DNA of 51,638 bases from the NCBI GenBank assembly GCA_003513005.1, contig DOTD01000016.1:1-51638 (forward strand), in the 5' to 3' direction. This stretch comes from Desulfotomaculum sp. (lineage in GTDB: Bacteria > Bacillota > Desulfotomaculia > Desulfotomaculales > Nap2-2B). Under the pieces are notes generated by a model. That model saw only the letters and a list, made by a program, of their open reading frames with translations, was not told where the DNA came from and ran no database searches. The first letter of the stretch is position 1; every line of letters starts with the position of its first letter. Below, piece after piece: positions 24,790 to 33,180 of this stretch. A program made the translations under genes and the position numbers.

Positions 24790-26112
24790 TCACTGTCCGT
24801 GCCTGCAATACCCGATTCCGTTGTAGAAAAATCCGTGTTTTACTGCTTCGTCCGGATCAAGCATGTTTCTGGCGTCAATAATTACCGGAGTCCTCATAGT
24901 TTTACGCAATCTTTGAAAATCAATCTTAATGAATTCAGGCCATTCAGTCATAAAAACTACAGCATCCGTCATCCTTGCAGCGGCGTAGGGATCTTCAGCA
25001 AAGGTTACCAGGCCTTTTGCGCTGCCAAGTTCAGACCTGGCGTTATCCATTGCTTTCGGGTCATAGCAGGAAACAATGCTGCCCCTGTCGGTTAATTCCT
25101 TAATCAGCTTTATTCCCGGAGATTCCCTGACATCATTGGTGTTGCTTTTAAAGGCCAGGCCAAGCACTGCAATATTCTTGTTCTTACATACCCAGAGGGT
25201 ATCTTCAATTTTATCAGCAATCAAACAGATTCTTTTTTCATTAATGCGGTTTACTTCTTTAAGCAGGGTAGTATTGATACCCAGTGTGTCGGCCATGGCT
25301 GATAAGGCCTTAACGTCTTTAGGGAAACAGCTTCCGCCATAACCTGCGCCGGCATTGAGGAAATCCCTGCCGATACGTTTGTCATAACCCAGGCCGTACG
25401 CAACTTGTTTAATATTTGCGCCTACTTTTTCACAAATATCAGCAACCAGGTTTATAAAAGAAATTTTCATAGCCAGAAAGGCATTGCTGGCTTGCTTGAT
25501 TAATTCCGCAGTCGATATGTCTGTGAACAGGATGGGACAATTAAAATCCTGGTATAATGCACGCAGTTTCTCCCTGGCCCTGTCATTGTCGGCGCCGAGC
25601 ACAATGCGGTCCGGGTGCATGAAGTCGCCTACAGCCGAGCCTTCTTTCAGGAATTCGGGATTGCTTGCTAAATCAAAGGATGAAGCTTCATTCCGGCGGG
25701 CCATTTTTATCGTCTGTTTGATTCTTTCCGAAGTACCTGCAGGCACAGTGCTTTTTTCAACGATGAGTGTATAACCTTCTATACTGTCGGCAATGGAGCG
25801 GGAAACTTCTTCCACCTGGGACATTTCCGCCATACCGTTTTCATGTGGGGGTGTCCCGACACATATAAAAATGATCTCAGCCTGGCTGACTGCAGTCTTA
25901 AAATCATCAGTGAAGTAAAGGATGCCTTTTTCCAGTCCTTTTTTTAGGAGTTCATCCAGCCCGGGCTCGAAAAAAGTAGAGATTCCCCTGGACAGAAGAT
26001 CAATTTTTTTCTGGTCTTTATCGAGGCAGGTTACGCTATGTCCAAGACTAGCGAAACACGAAGCCGTGACCAGTCCGACATAACCCAACCCAACAACACA
26101 CAACCTTGCCAA
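24790..26112 (-). CDS. ugd: UDP-glucose 6-dehydrogenase
   Basis: 440 residues, full length. Rossmann start VVGLGYVGLVTASCFASLGH, EKSTVPAGTSERI, the conserved ASNPEFLKEGSAV and the catalytic cysteine in GAGYGGSCFPKDVKAL (about residue 262), followed by the C-terminal UDP-binding region (SNTNDVRESP, MTEWPEF). It oxidises UDP-glucose to UDP-glucuronate for capsule or wall polymers. The start codon is TTG, with AAGGAGGAG six to nine bases before it. A long palindrome lies 22 bases upstream of the start. Confidence 0.93.
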   Translation of the reverse strand: MARLCVVGLGYVGLVTASCFASLGHSVTCLDKDQKKIDLLSRGISTFFEPGLDELLKKGLEKGILYFTDDFKTAVSQAEIIFICVGTPPHENGMAEMSQVEEVSRSIADSIEGYTLIVEKSTVPAGTSERIKQTIKMARRNEASSFDLASNPEFLKEGSAVGDFMHPDRIVLGADNDRAREKLRALYQDFNCPILFTDISTAELIKQASNAFLAMKISFINLVADICEKVGANIKQVAYGLGYDKRIGRDFLNAGAGYGGSCFPKDVKALSAMADTLGINTTLLKEVNRINEKRICLIADKIEDTLWVCKNKNIAVLGLAFKSNTNDVRESPGIKLIKELTDRGSIVSCYDPKAMDNARSELGSAKGLVTFAEDPYAAARMTDAVVFMTEWPEFIKIDFQRLRKTMRTPVIIDARNMLDPDEAVKHGFFYNGIGYCRHGQ

Positions 26113-26134
26113 TTTGCGCTCCTCCTTAAATATT

Positions 26135-26185
26135 AAGTTTCAAAGAAACACTGCGTTTTGTTAACGCAGTGTTTCTTTGAAACTT
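26135..26185. repeat. Perfect 21-base inverted repeat in the ugd leader
   Basis: Arms 26135-26155 and 26165-26185 pair perfectly (GTTTCAAAGAAACACTGCG core) around a nine-base loop. On the plus strand TTTATTT follows, but no plus-strand gene leads into it; on the minus strand no T-run follows. It would form a strong hairpin in the 5' leader of ugd mRNA if transcription starts upstream. Confidence 0.85.
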
Positions 26186-26354
26186 TATTTAATAGATTCT
26201 TTTAATCATCAGCAGGTGAACTTGGCGGCAAAGAATATTGGGCATACTCCGCCCACTAAGAACAACTCCCGACACAGGAACTGCGTTACATTTATTAGTA
26301 AGTTTATGTAATTATAGCCATTTGTGTTACCCTGCGCCGCGATGGAGCATAAGA

Positions 26355-26389
26355 AAAGAAAAAACCCGCCTGTATCGAATCAGGAGGGT
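26355..26389 (-). terminator. Rho-independent terminator of the PAS-GGDEF gene
   Basis: On the minus strand ACCCTCCTG pairs with CAGGCGGGT (one mismatch) around an eight-base loop and is followed by six T. It lies 35 bases after the stop of the PAS-GGDEF gene. The rest of the gap 26113-26424 holds the palindrome at 26135 and nothing else I can recognise. Confidence 0.75.
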
Positions 26390-26424
26390 GGAGGGCATAA
26401 CAAGTAATAAATTTATTAAAAAAT

Positions 26425-28149
26425 TCAAGCTGAAGAGCAATGATTATTCAGTATACTTTCACCGTGGAGAAATTTATCTTTGTACATGTTCTTATCAGCT
26501 TCTGTAAAAAGCTGAACCAGGTCGCCTGGAGTTTCCATAACTGCATAACCGACGGAGATATTTAAATTTAATTGGGGGTTTTCGGAATTGCAGACAACAA
26601 TATTCTCCTTAAGCCTGCGGCAGGAATTTGGAATAACGTCAGAATCGCAGCCCGGAAGAAGAACTGCAAATTCATCACCTCCTATACGCGCTACCATATC
26701 GCTTTTGCGAAACGACTTTTTGATAACTTCAGCGGCCTCTTTCAGTAAGATATCTCCAAATTTATGCCCCAGGGAATCGTTTATAATTTTAAGGCCGTCT
26801 ACATCACAAACAACCATGCCGATCGGGTAATCCCGCCCGTTTTGCAAACGGAGCATCTCTTGTTCAAAATAAATCCGGTTATAAATTCCCGTCAGGCCAT
26901 CATGCAGACTGAGATATTTTAACCTTTCCTCCATTTCTTTCCTGGCCGTTATGTCACGTGCACTGATTATAGCGCCAATTGGACATCCGTTAGCATCCTC
27001 TATTACTTTGCCAAAGGCTTCCAGCCAAATATAATAGCCATTTGCATGCTTATAGCGGACCTCAATTGTGACCGAATTCTTATTTGCAGCAGTTGTTTGA
27101 TAGATGCGTTTTACTCTTTGCAAATCTTCCGGATGAATAAGGTCAAAAAGAGATGACCCCTCAAGTTTCCCGGGTTCATACCCTAAAATGTTTCTTACAG
27201 ACGAGCCGATGTATTCAAAAAAACCATCTGCTTTAATTCTGGCTATGATATCCAGCATATTGTCGGTTATTTGTCTTAAAAACAATTCCTTTTCCTGCAA
27301 AGCTTTCTCCATGAGTTTGCGGTCTGTAATGTCCAGGAAAGTACCAACACGTTTCTTGGCGCCAGGAATTGTGCTGACTGTTGCCAGGATATTAATTACA
27401 TCCATATGCTTATTATTCATTTTAAACTCATAATTTCTTTTTGAATCGTCCGGATGCATTTTTTGCCTGTCGTTATATTTAAATACCCTTTCTTTGTCTT
27501 CGTCTACAATAAAATCCTGTACACTTTTTTTATTTTCGACTTCATCCTTCGTGTATCCAGAAACCTTTTCAAATTCATGATTAATCATCGACAACTTCAA
27601 ATCTTCTTCGAAGATTACTGTTGGGCAGCCGGTTGTTTCAAAAAGTGTCCGATACTTACTTTCAGATTCTCTGAGCTCTTTTTCAATTCTTTTCCGTTCA
27701 GTTATATCAGAAAGAATGCCTGTCACCCCGACTAACTTGTTGTCTTTCAGCAATGCTCTGCAGGAAGTCTGTACATAATAAGTAGTCCCGTCAAGATCTA
27801 CCAGCCTGAATTCAATTGATTCAGGTTTCTTGACTAAAACGCGCTGTATGCTGCCTAAGACTATAGGAGTATCTTCGGGATGCACATATCGCAATATATT
27901 TTCACCAATAAGTTCCTCTGGCTTATGCAGAAACATCTTCTCTGCAACAGGACTAATATAAGTAATGAAACCTTGTAAATCCAGAGAAAAGATAACGTCA
28001 CCCAGATTTTCGACCAGGATACGGTATTCTACCTCAGATTTATCCTGATCATTTTGTTCAAGTTTAGCATCACTGTTTTTTTGCGCTTTTTCCCTCAATG
28101 CCATAACCTTAACAAGTATCCCCGATATTTTAGATATAAGATGATTCAT
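26425..28149 (-). CDS. Diguanylate cyclase with three PAS domains
   Basis: 574 residues. An N-terminal helix (1-40) is followed by PAS domains at about 42-155, 165-275 and 285-400 (each ending in an ITxRK-type helix) and a GGDEF domain at about 405-560 with the intact site RIGGDEFAVLL. No membrane helices, so it is a soluble sensor of unknown ligands. It makes c-di-GMP. It lies downstream of a c-di-GMP-I riboswitch on the same strand, but 870 bases away and beyond that riboswitch's terminator, so direct control is doubtful. Intact. Confidence 0.88.
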   Translation of the reverse strand: MNHLISKISGILVKVMALREKAQKNSDAKLEQNDQDKSEVEYRILVENLGDVIFSLDLQGFITYISPVAEKMFLHKPEELIGENILRYVHPEDTPIVLGSIQRVLVKKPESIEFRLVDLDGTTYYVQTSCRALLKDNKLVGVTGILSDITERKRIEKELRESESKYRTLFETTGCPTVIFEEDLKLSMINHEFEKVSGYTKDEVENKKSVQDFIVDEDKERVFKYNDRQKMHPDDSKRNYEFKMNNKHMDVINILATVSTIPGAKKRVGTFLDITDRKLMEKALQEKELFLRQITDNMLDIIARIKADGFFEYIGSSVRNILGYEPGKLEGSSLFDLIHPEDLQRVKRIYQTTAANKNSVTIEVRYKHANGYYIWLEAFGKVIEDANGCPIGAIISARDITARKEMEERLKYLSLHDGLTGIYNRIYFEQEMLRLQNGRDYPIGMVVCDVDGLKIINDSLGHKFGDILLKEAAEVIKKSFRKSDMVARIGGDEFAVLLPGCDSDVIPNSCRRLKENIVVCNSENPQLNLNISVGYAVMETPGDLVQLFTEADKNMYKDKFLHGESILNNHCSSA

Positions 28150-28379
28150 TTTTCACTCTCAACTTTCGCATGACGTATAGGCTTCCTTTAAAAAATAGGA
28201 TCCTGGAAATTAGCTATTTGGGAAAAAGTTTCAACAAGGTATTTTCCAAAGTTAAACTTCTTTTCCCGGAATTATTGTTTTAAGGTGTTTCTTCTCCAAT
28301 TATCCTAATATTCCTTTAATTAATTATCGTGAGAAATCTTCGTATTTCGACATTTTCTGCAAGTCAGACATCCATGCTG

Positions 28380-28441
28380 CTGAAGCGAAAATAAGCACAC
28401 AAGTAACTGACCTCCTTAATGCAAGTTAATTTTCAGGATAG
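28380..28441 (-). repeat. Dispersed 62-base repeat, copy B
   Basis: About 77% identical to 6403-6464 in the opposite orientation, including the GGAGGTCA ribosome-site-like string and a GTG 11 bases later. A short cysteine-containing frame opens there (MCLFSLQQHGCLTCRKC...). The bases just beyond (28365-28380, ACATCCATGCTGC) recur at 31550-31565. Confidence 0.55.
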
Positions 28442-28628
28442 GAGAGTATTTTTGATAAGTTTAATGATGGTTTTCCGCAAGTATTATTCTTAAAACAAAA
28501 TAAAACACTAATTACATAGTGGAGATATTTCAATCGTCAATCCCTTGATTAACGCCAAATTGGTCTCTATAACGAAGAAGTTTTGGATTTTGAAATGCCA
28601 AAATCACCAATTTATCAACTTTTTCAAA

Positions 28629-28658
28629 CAGAATATCTCTATTCAGAATATCTCTATT
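28629..28658. repeat. 15-base perfect tandem repeat (two units)
   Basis: Two units of CAGAATATCTCTATT in the non-coding stretch between the PAS-GGDEF gene and the riboswitch. Confidence 0.85.
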
Positions 28659-28667
28659 ATAACAGAT

Positions 28668-28775
28668 TTATATCCACCATGCAATTAACGTTTTAAACAA
28701 AAAAGCCCCTGTACTGGGCAAATGCCGGATGATTGCCTTATAAAACTCCTTCTGCCCCACAAGATCGAGCCCGTC
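28668..28775 (-). pseudogene. Possible PAS-sensor gene fragment
   Basis: The minus-strand frame reads DGLDLVGQKEFYKAIIRHLP then STGAFLFK before a stop. It resembles the opening helix of a PAS sensor (EFYKALI.NLP...FLF) but has no start. It lies downstream of the c-di-GMP riboswitch and may be a relic of the gene the riboswitch once controlled. Low confidence. Confidence 0.3.
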
Positions 28776-28831
28776 AGGATTGCACTGTCATGTGATCAAG
28801 AATAAAGGTCCAAAACCAAGGGAGGGTACTT

Positions 28832-28894
28832 ATGTTCGGAGGGATCAACATCAAGTACCCCCAAGTTTTTAAAAAATGGATTGAGTTTGCCTAA
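28832..28894 (+). other. 20-codon ORF with strong ribosome site
   Basis: An ATG at 28832 follows GGGAGGG at an ideal five-base distance and opens a frame of 20 codons (MFGGINIKYPQVFKKWIEFA). It could be a leader peptide, the stump of a deleted gene, or chance. No family recognised. Confidence 0.3.
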
Positions 28895-28949
28895 AGCCGG
28901 TGCAATCACCTTGTTCGATAGATAAGTTTGTTACTTTTAAGAAAGTTAA

Positions 28950-28992
28950 GTAAAAATAAAAAACCTGTCTGGGGTCAGGCGCCATGACAGGT
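28950..28992 (-). terminator. Terminator of the c-di-GMP riboswitch
   Basis: On the minus strand ACCTGTC (from 28992) pairs with GACAGGT (to 28963), followed by TTTTTATTTTT. It lies about 30 bases after the aptamer, as expected for a transcription-attenuation platform. Confidence 0.8.
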
Positions 28993-29017
28993 ATATAGCA
29001 TATTTACAGGAATTCTT

Positions 29018-29104
29018 ACTTCCACGCAACCCGGCTATCATAGCTTAAAGGCAGTAGATCCGTGGCTTATGTGTCACCGTCTTTCGACGGTTTTATCCTG
29101 AGCT
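29018..29104 (-). promoter_or_regulatory. Cyclic di-GMP-I riboswitch (GEMM-I)
   Basis: Read on the minus strand: an AAACCGTC stem capped by a GAAA tetraloop and GACGGT, then GACACATAAGCCACGGATCTA, a second arm, and TATGATAGCCGGGTTGC. These are the conserved blocks of the GEMM-I aptamer (tetraloop/receptor, GCAAAGCC-like segment and the closing AGCCGGGTTGC). It has its own promoter and terminator. No intact gene follows within 800 bases. Confidence 0.85.
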
Positions 29105-29129
29105 AGAAGTTTTTTATTAAATTGATGTA

Positions 29130-29158
29130 ATTTTACATTATTATTTTCCAGATGTAAA
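29130..29158 (-). promoter_or_regulatory. Sigma-A promoter of the c-di-GMP riboswitch
   Basis: On the minus strand TTTACA (29158-29153), a 17-base spacer and TAAAAT (29135-29130), placed about 25 bases before the aptamer. The rest of the gap 29160-29447 holds nothing I can identify. Confidence 0.65.
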
Positions 29159-29447
29159 CAAGATTTTTACCAATTCGTTCTTCTTACAGATTGCATATTA
29201 TGGATCATTATGACATATATGATTAGATATAAAATAGTTTATACATTCGCCTATGCTGACATCAGCTGGGATTTGCAAGACTTGTAGTATGAAGCAATCC
29301 TGGCAGAACTATACAACTCCCAGCGCCGGCGAGTAACTCACCATTATTCTTGCGATAGCTTCGGTGCTGGACCTTCATCAACAATCCGCCTGCCTCTGCG
29401 GTTAGCGTTTTTCTCTATACTTAAATCATTAACTTGGGGTGAGGTAA

Positions 29448-30074
29448 TTGAGTAATCAAAAGGGCCAGGGATTGAAAGCAGCCATTAAGGGAGGGCTTAC
29501 TGATGTTCCCGGCATTCTGGTGGGAAACGCTGAGGATAAAAGCGGCCGTACAGGATGCACAGTGATTCTTTGTCCGGCCGGAGCGGTCCCAGGTGTAGAC
29601 GTAAGGGGAGGCAATCCTGGTACGCAGCTAACTGATGCAATACGCCCCGGCGCCAAGGAAAATCCTGTACGGGCCGTCTTCCTTACAGGTTACAGTAACT
29701 TTGGGCTGCCAGCGGCGGGCGGAATGATGCGCTGTCTTGTCGAGCATGTAATCGCCGAGGCGCCTGTAGTGCCTGCATCAGTCATTTACGATCTCGACTT
29801 CGCCAGGGGTTTAAATCCGCCTGATGCGGCCCTGGCATACATCGCCTGCCAGGCTGCAAGTACGGGTCCCGTGACTGAAGGGAATGTGGGCGCCGGAGCA
29901 GGGGCGACAGTGGGAAAATTTTACGGGAGTCCGATGAAAGGCGGATTGGGTACAGCTTCCCTTTGCATTCCTGGAGGCCCCGTGGTGGCAGCCCTGGCAG
30001 TAGTCAATCCCCTCGGAGACGTATTGGACCAGGGTCATATCGTTGTGGAATTAGCAGGCTTTGGATGTCATTAG
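29448..30074 (+). pseudogene. P1/DmpA-family peptidase, 3' half missing
   Basis: 208 residues in frame from a TTG. It matches the first two thirds of the S58/P1 family (TDVPGILVGNAEDKSGRTG, LTGYSNFGLPAAGG, NVGAGAGATVGKFYG). The family normally has 315-375 residues and is cut autocatalytically to expose a threonine or serine nucleophile near the start of the C-terminal chain. Here the frame leaves the family after VVNPLGDVLDQ and ends at 30074, so the nucleophile and the small subunit are missing. The break is just before the 3' end of the convergent stalk-domain gene. Not expected to be active. Confidence 0.75.
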
Positions 30075-30082
30075 AACCTGCC

Positions 30083-30400
30083 TCATCCGTATTGACTGTT
30101 ACCGCTGATTATCAATTTCACTATGATATTATTCTGAGAAGCAGTAACTGTCCGAGTTGAATCGTTGAATTCGACCAAAATACCTAATGCTTCAGCTACC
30201 ACCCTGACCGGCACCATTGTTCTTCCGTTAATTAAAGCGGGGGGAACATCAGCAGTTAGCGTCTTATTATTAACAATAAGCTTAATTACCTGTGAAGGCG
30301 AAACGTTTTCAGCTCCGGCGCTATTAACAAACAGGAAGAATAACCCTAAAACGAGACAGCCAAACAATGTTAGAGAAAACCTTTTTTTAAAAGATGACAT
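30083..30400 (-). CDS. Secreted copper-amine-oxidase N-terminal-like (stalk) domain protein, perhaps truncated
   Basis: 105 residues. A signal peptide (about 1-30, ending SAGAE) is followed by one copper amine oxidase N-domain unit: IKLIVNNKTLTADVPPALIN, GRTMVPVRVVAEALG and VEFNDSTRTVTA. This domain is common in secreted proteins of Clostridia and usually precedes another domain. Here it ends eight bases from the broken P1 peptidase, so a further domain may have been lost. Start ATG with AAAGGGG upstream. Confidence 0.65.
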   Translation of the reverse strand: MSSFKKRFSLTLFGCLVLGLFFLFVNSAGAENVSPSQVIKLIVNNKTLTADVPPALINGRTMVPVRVVAEALGILVEFNDSTRTVTASQNNIIVKLIISGNSQYG

Positions 30401-30794
30401 TTAAATCCCCTTTCTCCTTTTTAATCAAAAAAATAGTCTTTTGTCTAAGTGAATTTTGATTTAATCTCTATTCTAGGATGGTGTTCAGGAAAGGATAGAA
30501 GCAAAAAACCTGCTCTGCATTTGTATTTAAATTAGATGTTTCCTTTCAAAAATCCTCCAATCAGTTAATAAGAAACTTTTAAAAACATCATAAAAATACT
30601 ATATTTTCATTGATTCGTTAAATCTACCTTTCCACTTAACCCGCTTTATGGAATATAATAGATATACAGACATCCTCTTTATTATTGTTGCCAGAACTCC
30701 CGACGTTCCCAAAACGTTGGTGCGACCAGGCCTTTCGAGGGAACATTGGCGGGAAATTATGGGAATTGATTAATATTTCTTAGGAGGACAACTT
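30401..30794. other. Non-coding gap before the thymidylate synthase gene
   Basis: 394 AT-rich bases with no gene. A GACGTTCCCAAAACGTTGG string forms a short imperfect stem near 30695. I see no riboswitch. The AGGAGG ribosome site of the next gene lies at 30781-30787. Confidence 0.5.
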
Positions 30795-31535
30795 ATGGAA
30801 CTATTAAACATAGTTAATATTGATGCCGAAAACCTGCCTGAGGCCTGGTACCTTTTACAGCAAAAGCTCTGGGATATCGATGCTTATGAGTATCGCGTCG
30901 AGCATGGTTCATATCCCGGGATGCTCCGGAGAGAATTTGATTTCGTCGTTTGCCGGATTAGAAGGCCTCACATTAGGCCCCTTTGTGATATCATCCCGCA
31001 TAATATGAGCTTTCCACCCCCGACTACCGCCGCAAAAATCGAGGAGTACTTCAACTCTTACATCCTAAACCCGTTAGTACTGGAAAACACCTTCTACACA
31101 TATGGCGAAAGGATTGTTCCACAAGTTATAGAGGTTATCCGCAGGTTCCAGACCTGGGGGTTCGGACATGCCAAAGCTTCTATTACAATAGCCAAACCGG
31201 AGGACATCACTGCCTTAAGAACCCCCGACGACCCGGAAAGCCGTGCCTCAGAGCCCTGCTTACGTGAAATTACCTTTAAAATGAGGCGTGACCGTGAGGA
31301 CAATATCTGGCGGCTTCACCTGGTAGTATATTTCAGGGTGTGGGACCTTTTTGGGGGATTTCCTGAAAACCTCGGAGGCCTTCAGTTGCTCAACGAATGG
31401 GTAGTTAAAAGTATAGGCCCCCACCCCAAGACCGGCGAGCCTCTAGAAACTGGTGAAATGGTTGTTATGTCTCCCTCTTTAAATGTGCGGGAGCACATTT
31501 TTGACTATTCCAAAGAGCGTGTCGGGAAAGTTTAG
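30795..31535 (+). CDS. thyA: Thymidylate synthase, archaeal-type ThyA
   Basis: 246 residues. It makes dTMP from dUMP using methylene-tetrahydrofolate. The match is to the short archaeal branch of the family: RRPHIRPLCDIIP, YTYGERIVPQ, the catalytic cysteine in EPCLREITFK (about residue 156) and FRVWDLFGGFPENLGGLQLL, the folate/nucleotide-binding loop. The ATG has an ideal AGGAGG eight bases upstream. The neighbouring DNA is otherwise non-coding; dUTPase lies 11 kb away. Intact. Confidence 0.82.
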   Translation: MELLNIVNIDAENLPEAWYLLQQKLWDIDAYEYRVEHGSYPGMLRREFDFVVCRIRRPHIRPLCDIIPHNMSFPPPTTAAKIEEYFNSYILNPLVLENTFYTYGERIVPQVIEVIRRFQTWGFGHAKASITIAKPEDITALRTPDDPESRASEPCLREITFKMRRDREDNIWRLHLVVYFRVWDLFGGFPENLGGLQLLNEWVVKSIGPHPKTGEPLETGEMVVMSPSLNVREHIFDYSKERVGKV

Positions 31536-31583
31536 CGTGTATTGCGGATAGACATCCATGCTGCTAATGCAGCGTCATCAAAG

Positions 31584-31645
31584 GACACAAGGGGACGGTA
31601 CCCTTGTGCTCACAAGTAAGCACAGGAGAACCGTCCCCTTGTGTC
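31584..31645. repeat. 16-base perfect inverted repeat with GGGGACGG core
   Basis: GACACAAGGGGACGGT (31584-31599) pairs with ACCGTCCCCTTGTGTC (31630-31645). The core is shared with the repeats near 8013 and 13290. The sequence just upstream (31550-31565) matches one next to repeat copy B at 28365-28380. Confidence 0.85.
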
Positions 31646-31727
31646 TACCTCGTGTCTACTTGTATCTAGATAAACTTTCTATGCGCCTGTTTAATGAAAC
31701 TGTCGCTGACACTCCTGGATGGCGGGT

Positions 31728-32369
31728 TCATACCGGCACTACTTCCTTTGATAACATTAATAATTCTTCAGTTGCCGCCTTTATATCAGGCCGTGCGAAT
31801 ATCGCCGAAATAACGGCCACACCATCAATGTTCGTGCCTTTCAGTTCAAGTATATTGTGTGAAGTTATACCGCCAATTGCAACTACAGGAATGGATACTG
31901 CGTTACAGATTGCATTCAGGGTTATGTGAGATACAGTATCCGCATCAAGCTTTGTTGAAGTGGAAAAGACAGCGCCGACACCAAGATAATCGGCTCCGTT
32001 TTGTTCGGCGATAATTGCCTGTTCTACTGTTACAGCAGAGATACCAATTATTTTATTACCGCCAAGTCTCGCTCTGACTTCATTTATTTTCATATCGCTC
32101 TGACCGACATGAACGCCGTCAGCATCACAGGCAGCGGCAATATCTACATTATCGTTGATAACAAACGGAACATTGTACCTATGGCACAAAGTCTTTATTT
32201 CTTTTGCCTCTGCTAAAAAGGCTTTATAATCAAGTTCCTTTTCACGAAGCTGAATAAAGGTTGCTCCGCCTTTCAGACAATCATCTACCTGCTCAATAAG
32301 CTTTCGCTTGCCAAGCCATGTACGGTCGGTTACGGCGTATAAAAGCATTGAATTTTTAGCGAGCTTCAT
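31728..32369 (-). CDS. thiE: Thiamine-phosphate synthase
   Basis: 213 residues, normal length. It joins HMP-pyrophosphate and thiazole-phosphate. Signature segments: YAVTDRTWL, FIQLREKELDYKAF (substrate-binding arginine), DADGVHVGQSDM (pyrophosphate binding), KIIGISAVTVEQA, GADYLGVGAVFSTSTK and VVAIGGI. The start overlaps the end of thiM by 14 bases, so translation is coupled. Confidence 0.94.
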   Translation of the reverse strand: MKLAKNSMLLYAVTDRTWLGKRKLIEQVDDCLKGGATFIQLREKELDYKAFLAEAKEIKTLCHRYNVPFVINDNVDIAAACDADGVHVGQSDMKINEVRARLGGNKIIGISAVTVEQAIIAEQNGADYLGVGAVFSTSTKLDADTVSHITLNAICNAVSIPVVAIGGITSHNILELKGTNIDGVAVISAIFARPDIKAATEELLMLSKEVVPV

Positions 32370-33180
32370 ATTTCGCGCCTCTCATCAAGCTCTCGGCGTC
32401 AAGATTGTATACTTCATCGATCAAATAATTGCGATAGCTCGAGTTGCCACCGCCGGCCGTTTTACATTTTGAAAAAGCAAGTTCACCACAAAGTCCCATC
32501 GCGCAAACGCTTGCCGCTGCTGCTTTAATGATATCGCCGGGATTTGCGGCAACATAAGCAGCCGTCATAACGGTAAGCATACATCCGCTGCCCGTGATTC
32601 TTGACATCATGGGATGACCGTTGCGGATGACATATGCTATATTTTCACCGGCAACGATATCAATTGCGCCTGTAATAACGGTGACAGCGCCTGTCTTTTT
32701 TGAGAACTCTTTTACAAAAGCGATCACATTATCAATGGTTTTATCCGTAACCATATCGGCGACATCGGCATCTACGCCTTTAGTTGTTCCGCTGCCGATT
32801 GCCAGCGTCTTAATTTCCGAAATATTGCCGCGGATAACAGTAAATCTTACCTCATCGAGAAGTTTATTCGCCGTATCTGTACGAAGTTTTGATGCGCCTG
32901 CTCCGACAGGATCGAGAACGACAGGATGGCCAAGTATATTCGACTTCTTTCCCGCTAAAAACATAGCCCGGATTGTATTTTGGTTAAGCGTTCCGATATT
33001 GATCACAAGTCCGCTGCAAATCGAAGTCATCTCTTCAACTTCGCCTGCGTCATCAGCCATAATGGGCGCCCCGCCGCAAGCAATAAGTATATTTGCACAA
33101 TCGTTTACAGTTACATAATTGGTAATACAGTGTATCAGCGGGATTTCTTTTTTTACATTTTCTATTATTTCCTTAAACAT
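32356..33180 (-). CDS. thiM: Hydroxyethylthiazole kinase
   Basis: About 274 residues from the ATG at 33180, chosen because GGGGAG lies 11 bases upstream; an ATG 21 bases further out lacks a ribosome site. Ribokinase fold with CITNYVTVNDCANILIACGG, APIMADD, VLDPVGAGAS, VIRGNISEI and the anion-hole/catalytic SRITGSGCMLT (about residue 190). It phosphorylates the thiazole alcohol salvaged from thiamine breakdown, feeding ThiE next door. No thiD in the pair and no TPP riboswitch upstream. Confidence 0.94.
   Translation of the reverse strand: MFKEIIENVKKEIPLIHCITNYVTVNDCANILIACGGAPIMADDAGEVEEMTSICSGLVINIGTLNQNTIRAMFLAGKKSNILGHPVVLDPVGAGASKLRTDTANKLLDEVRFTVIRGNISEIKTLAIGSGTTKGVDADVADMVTDKTIDNVIAFVKEFSKKTGAVTVITGAIDIVAGENIAYVIRNGHPMMSRITGSGCMLTVMTAAYVAANPGDIIKAAAASVCAMGLCGELAFSKCKTAGGGNSSYRNYLIDEVYNLDAESLMRGAKYEAR

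Noticed and set aside
26135..26185. Palindrome as a terminator
   Set aside because: The minus strand lacks a T-run after it, and no plus-strand gene leads into the weak TTTATTT on the other side; a real terminator for the PAS-GGDEF gene lies at 26355-26389.
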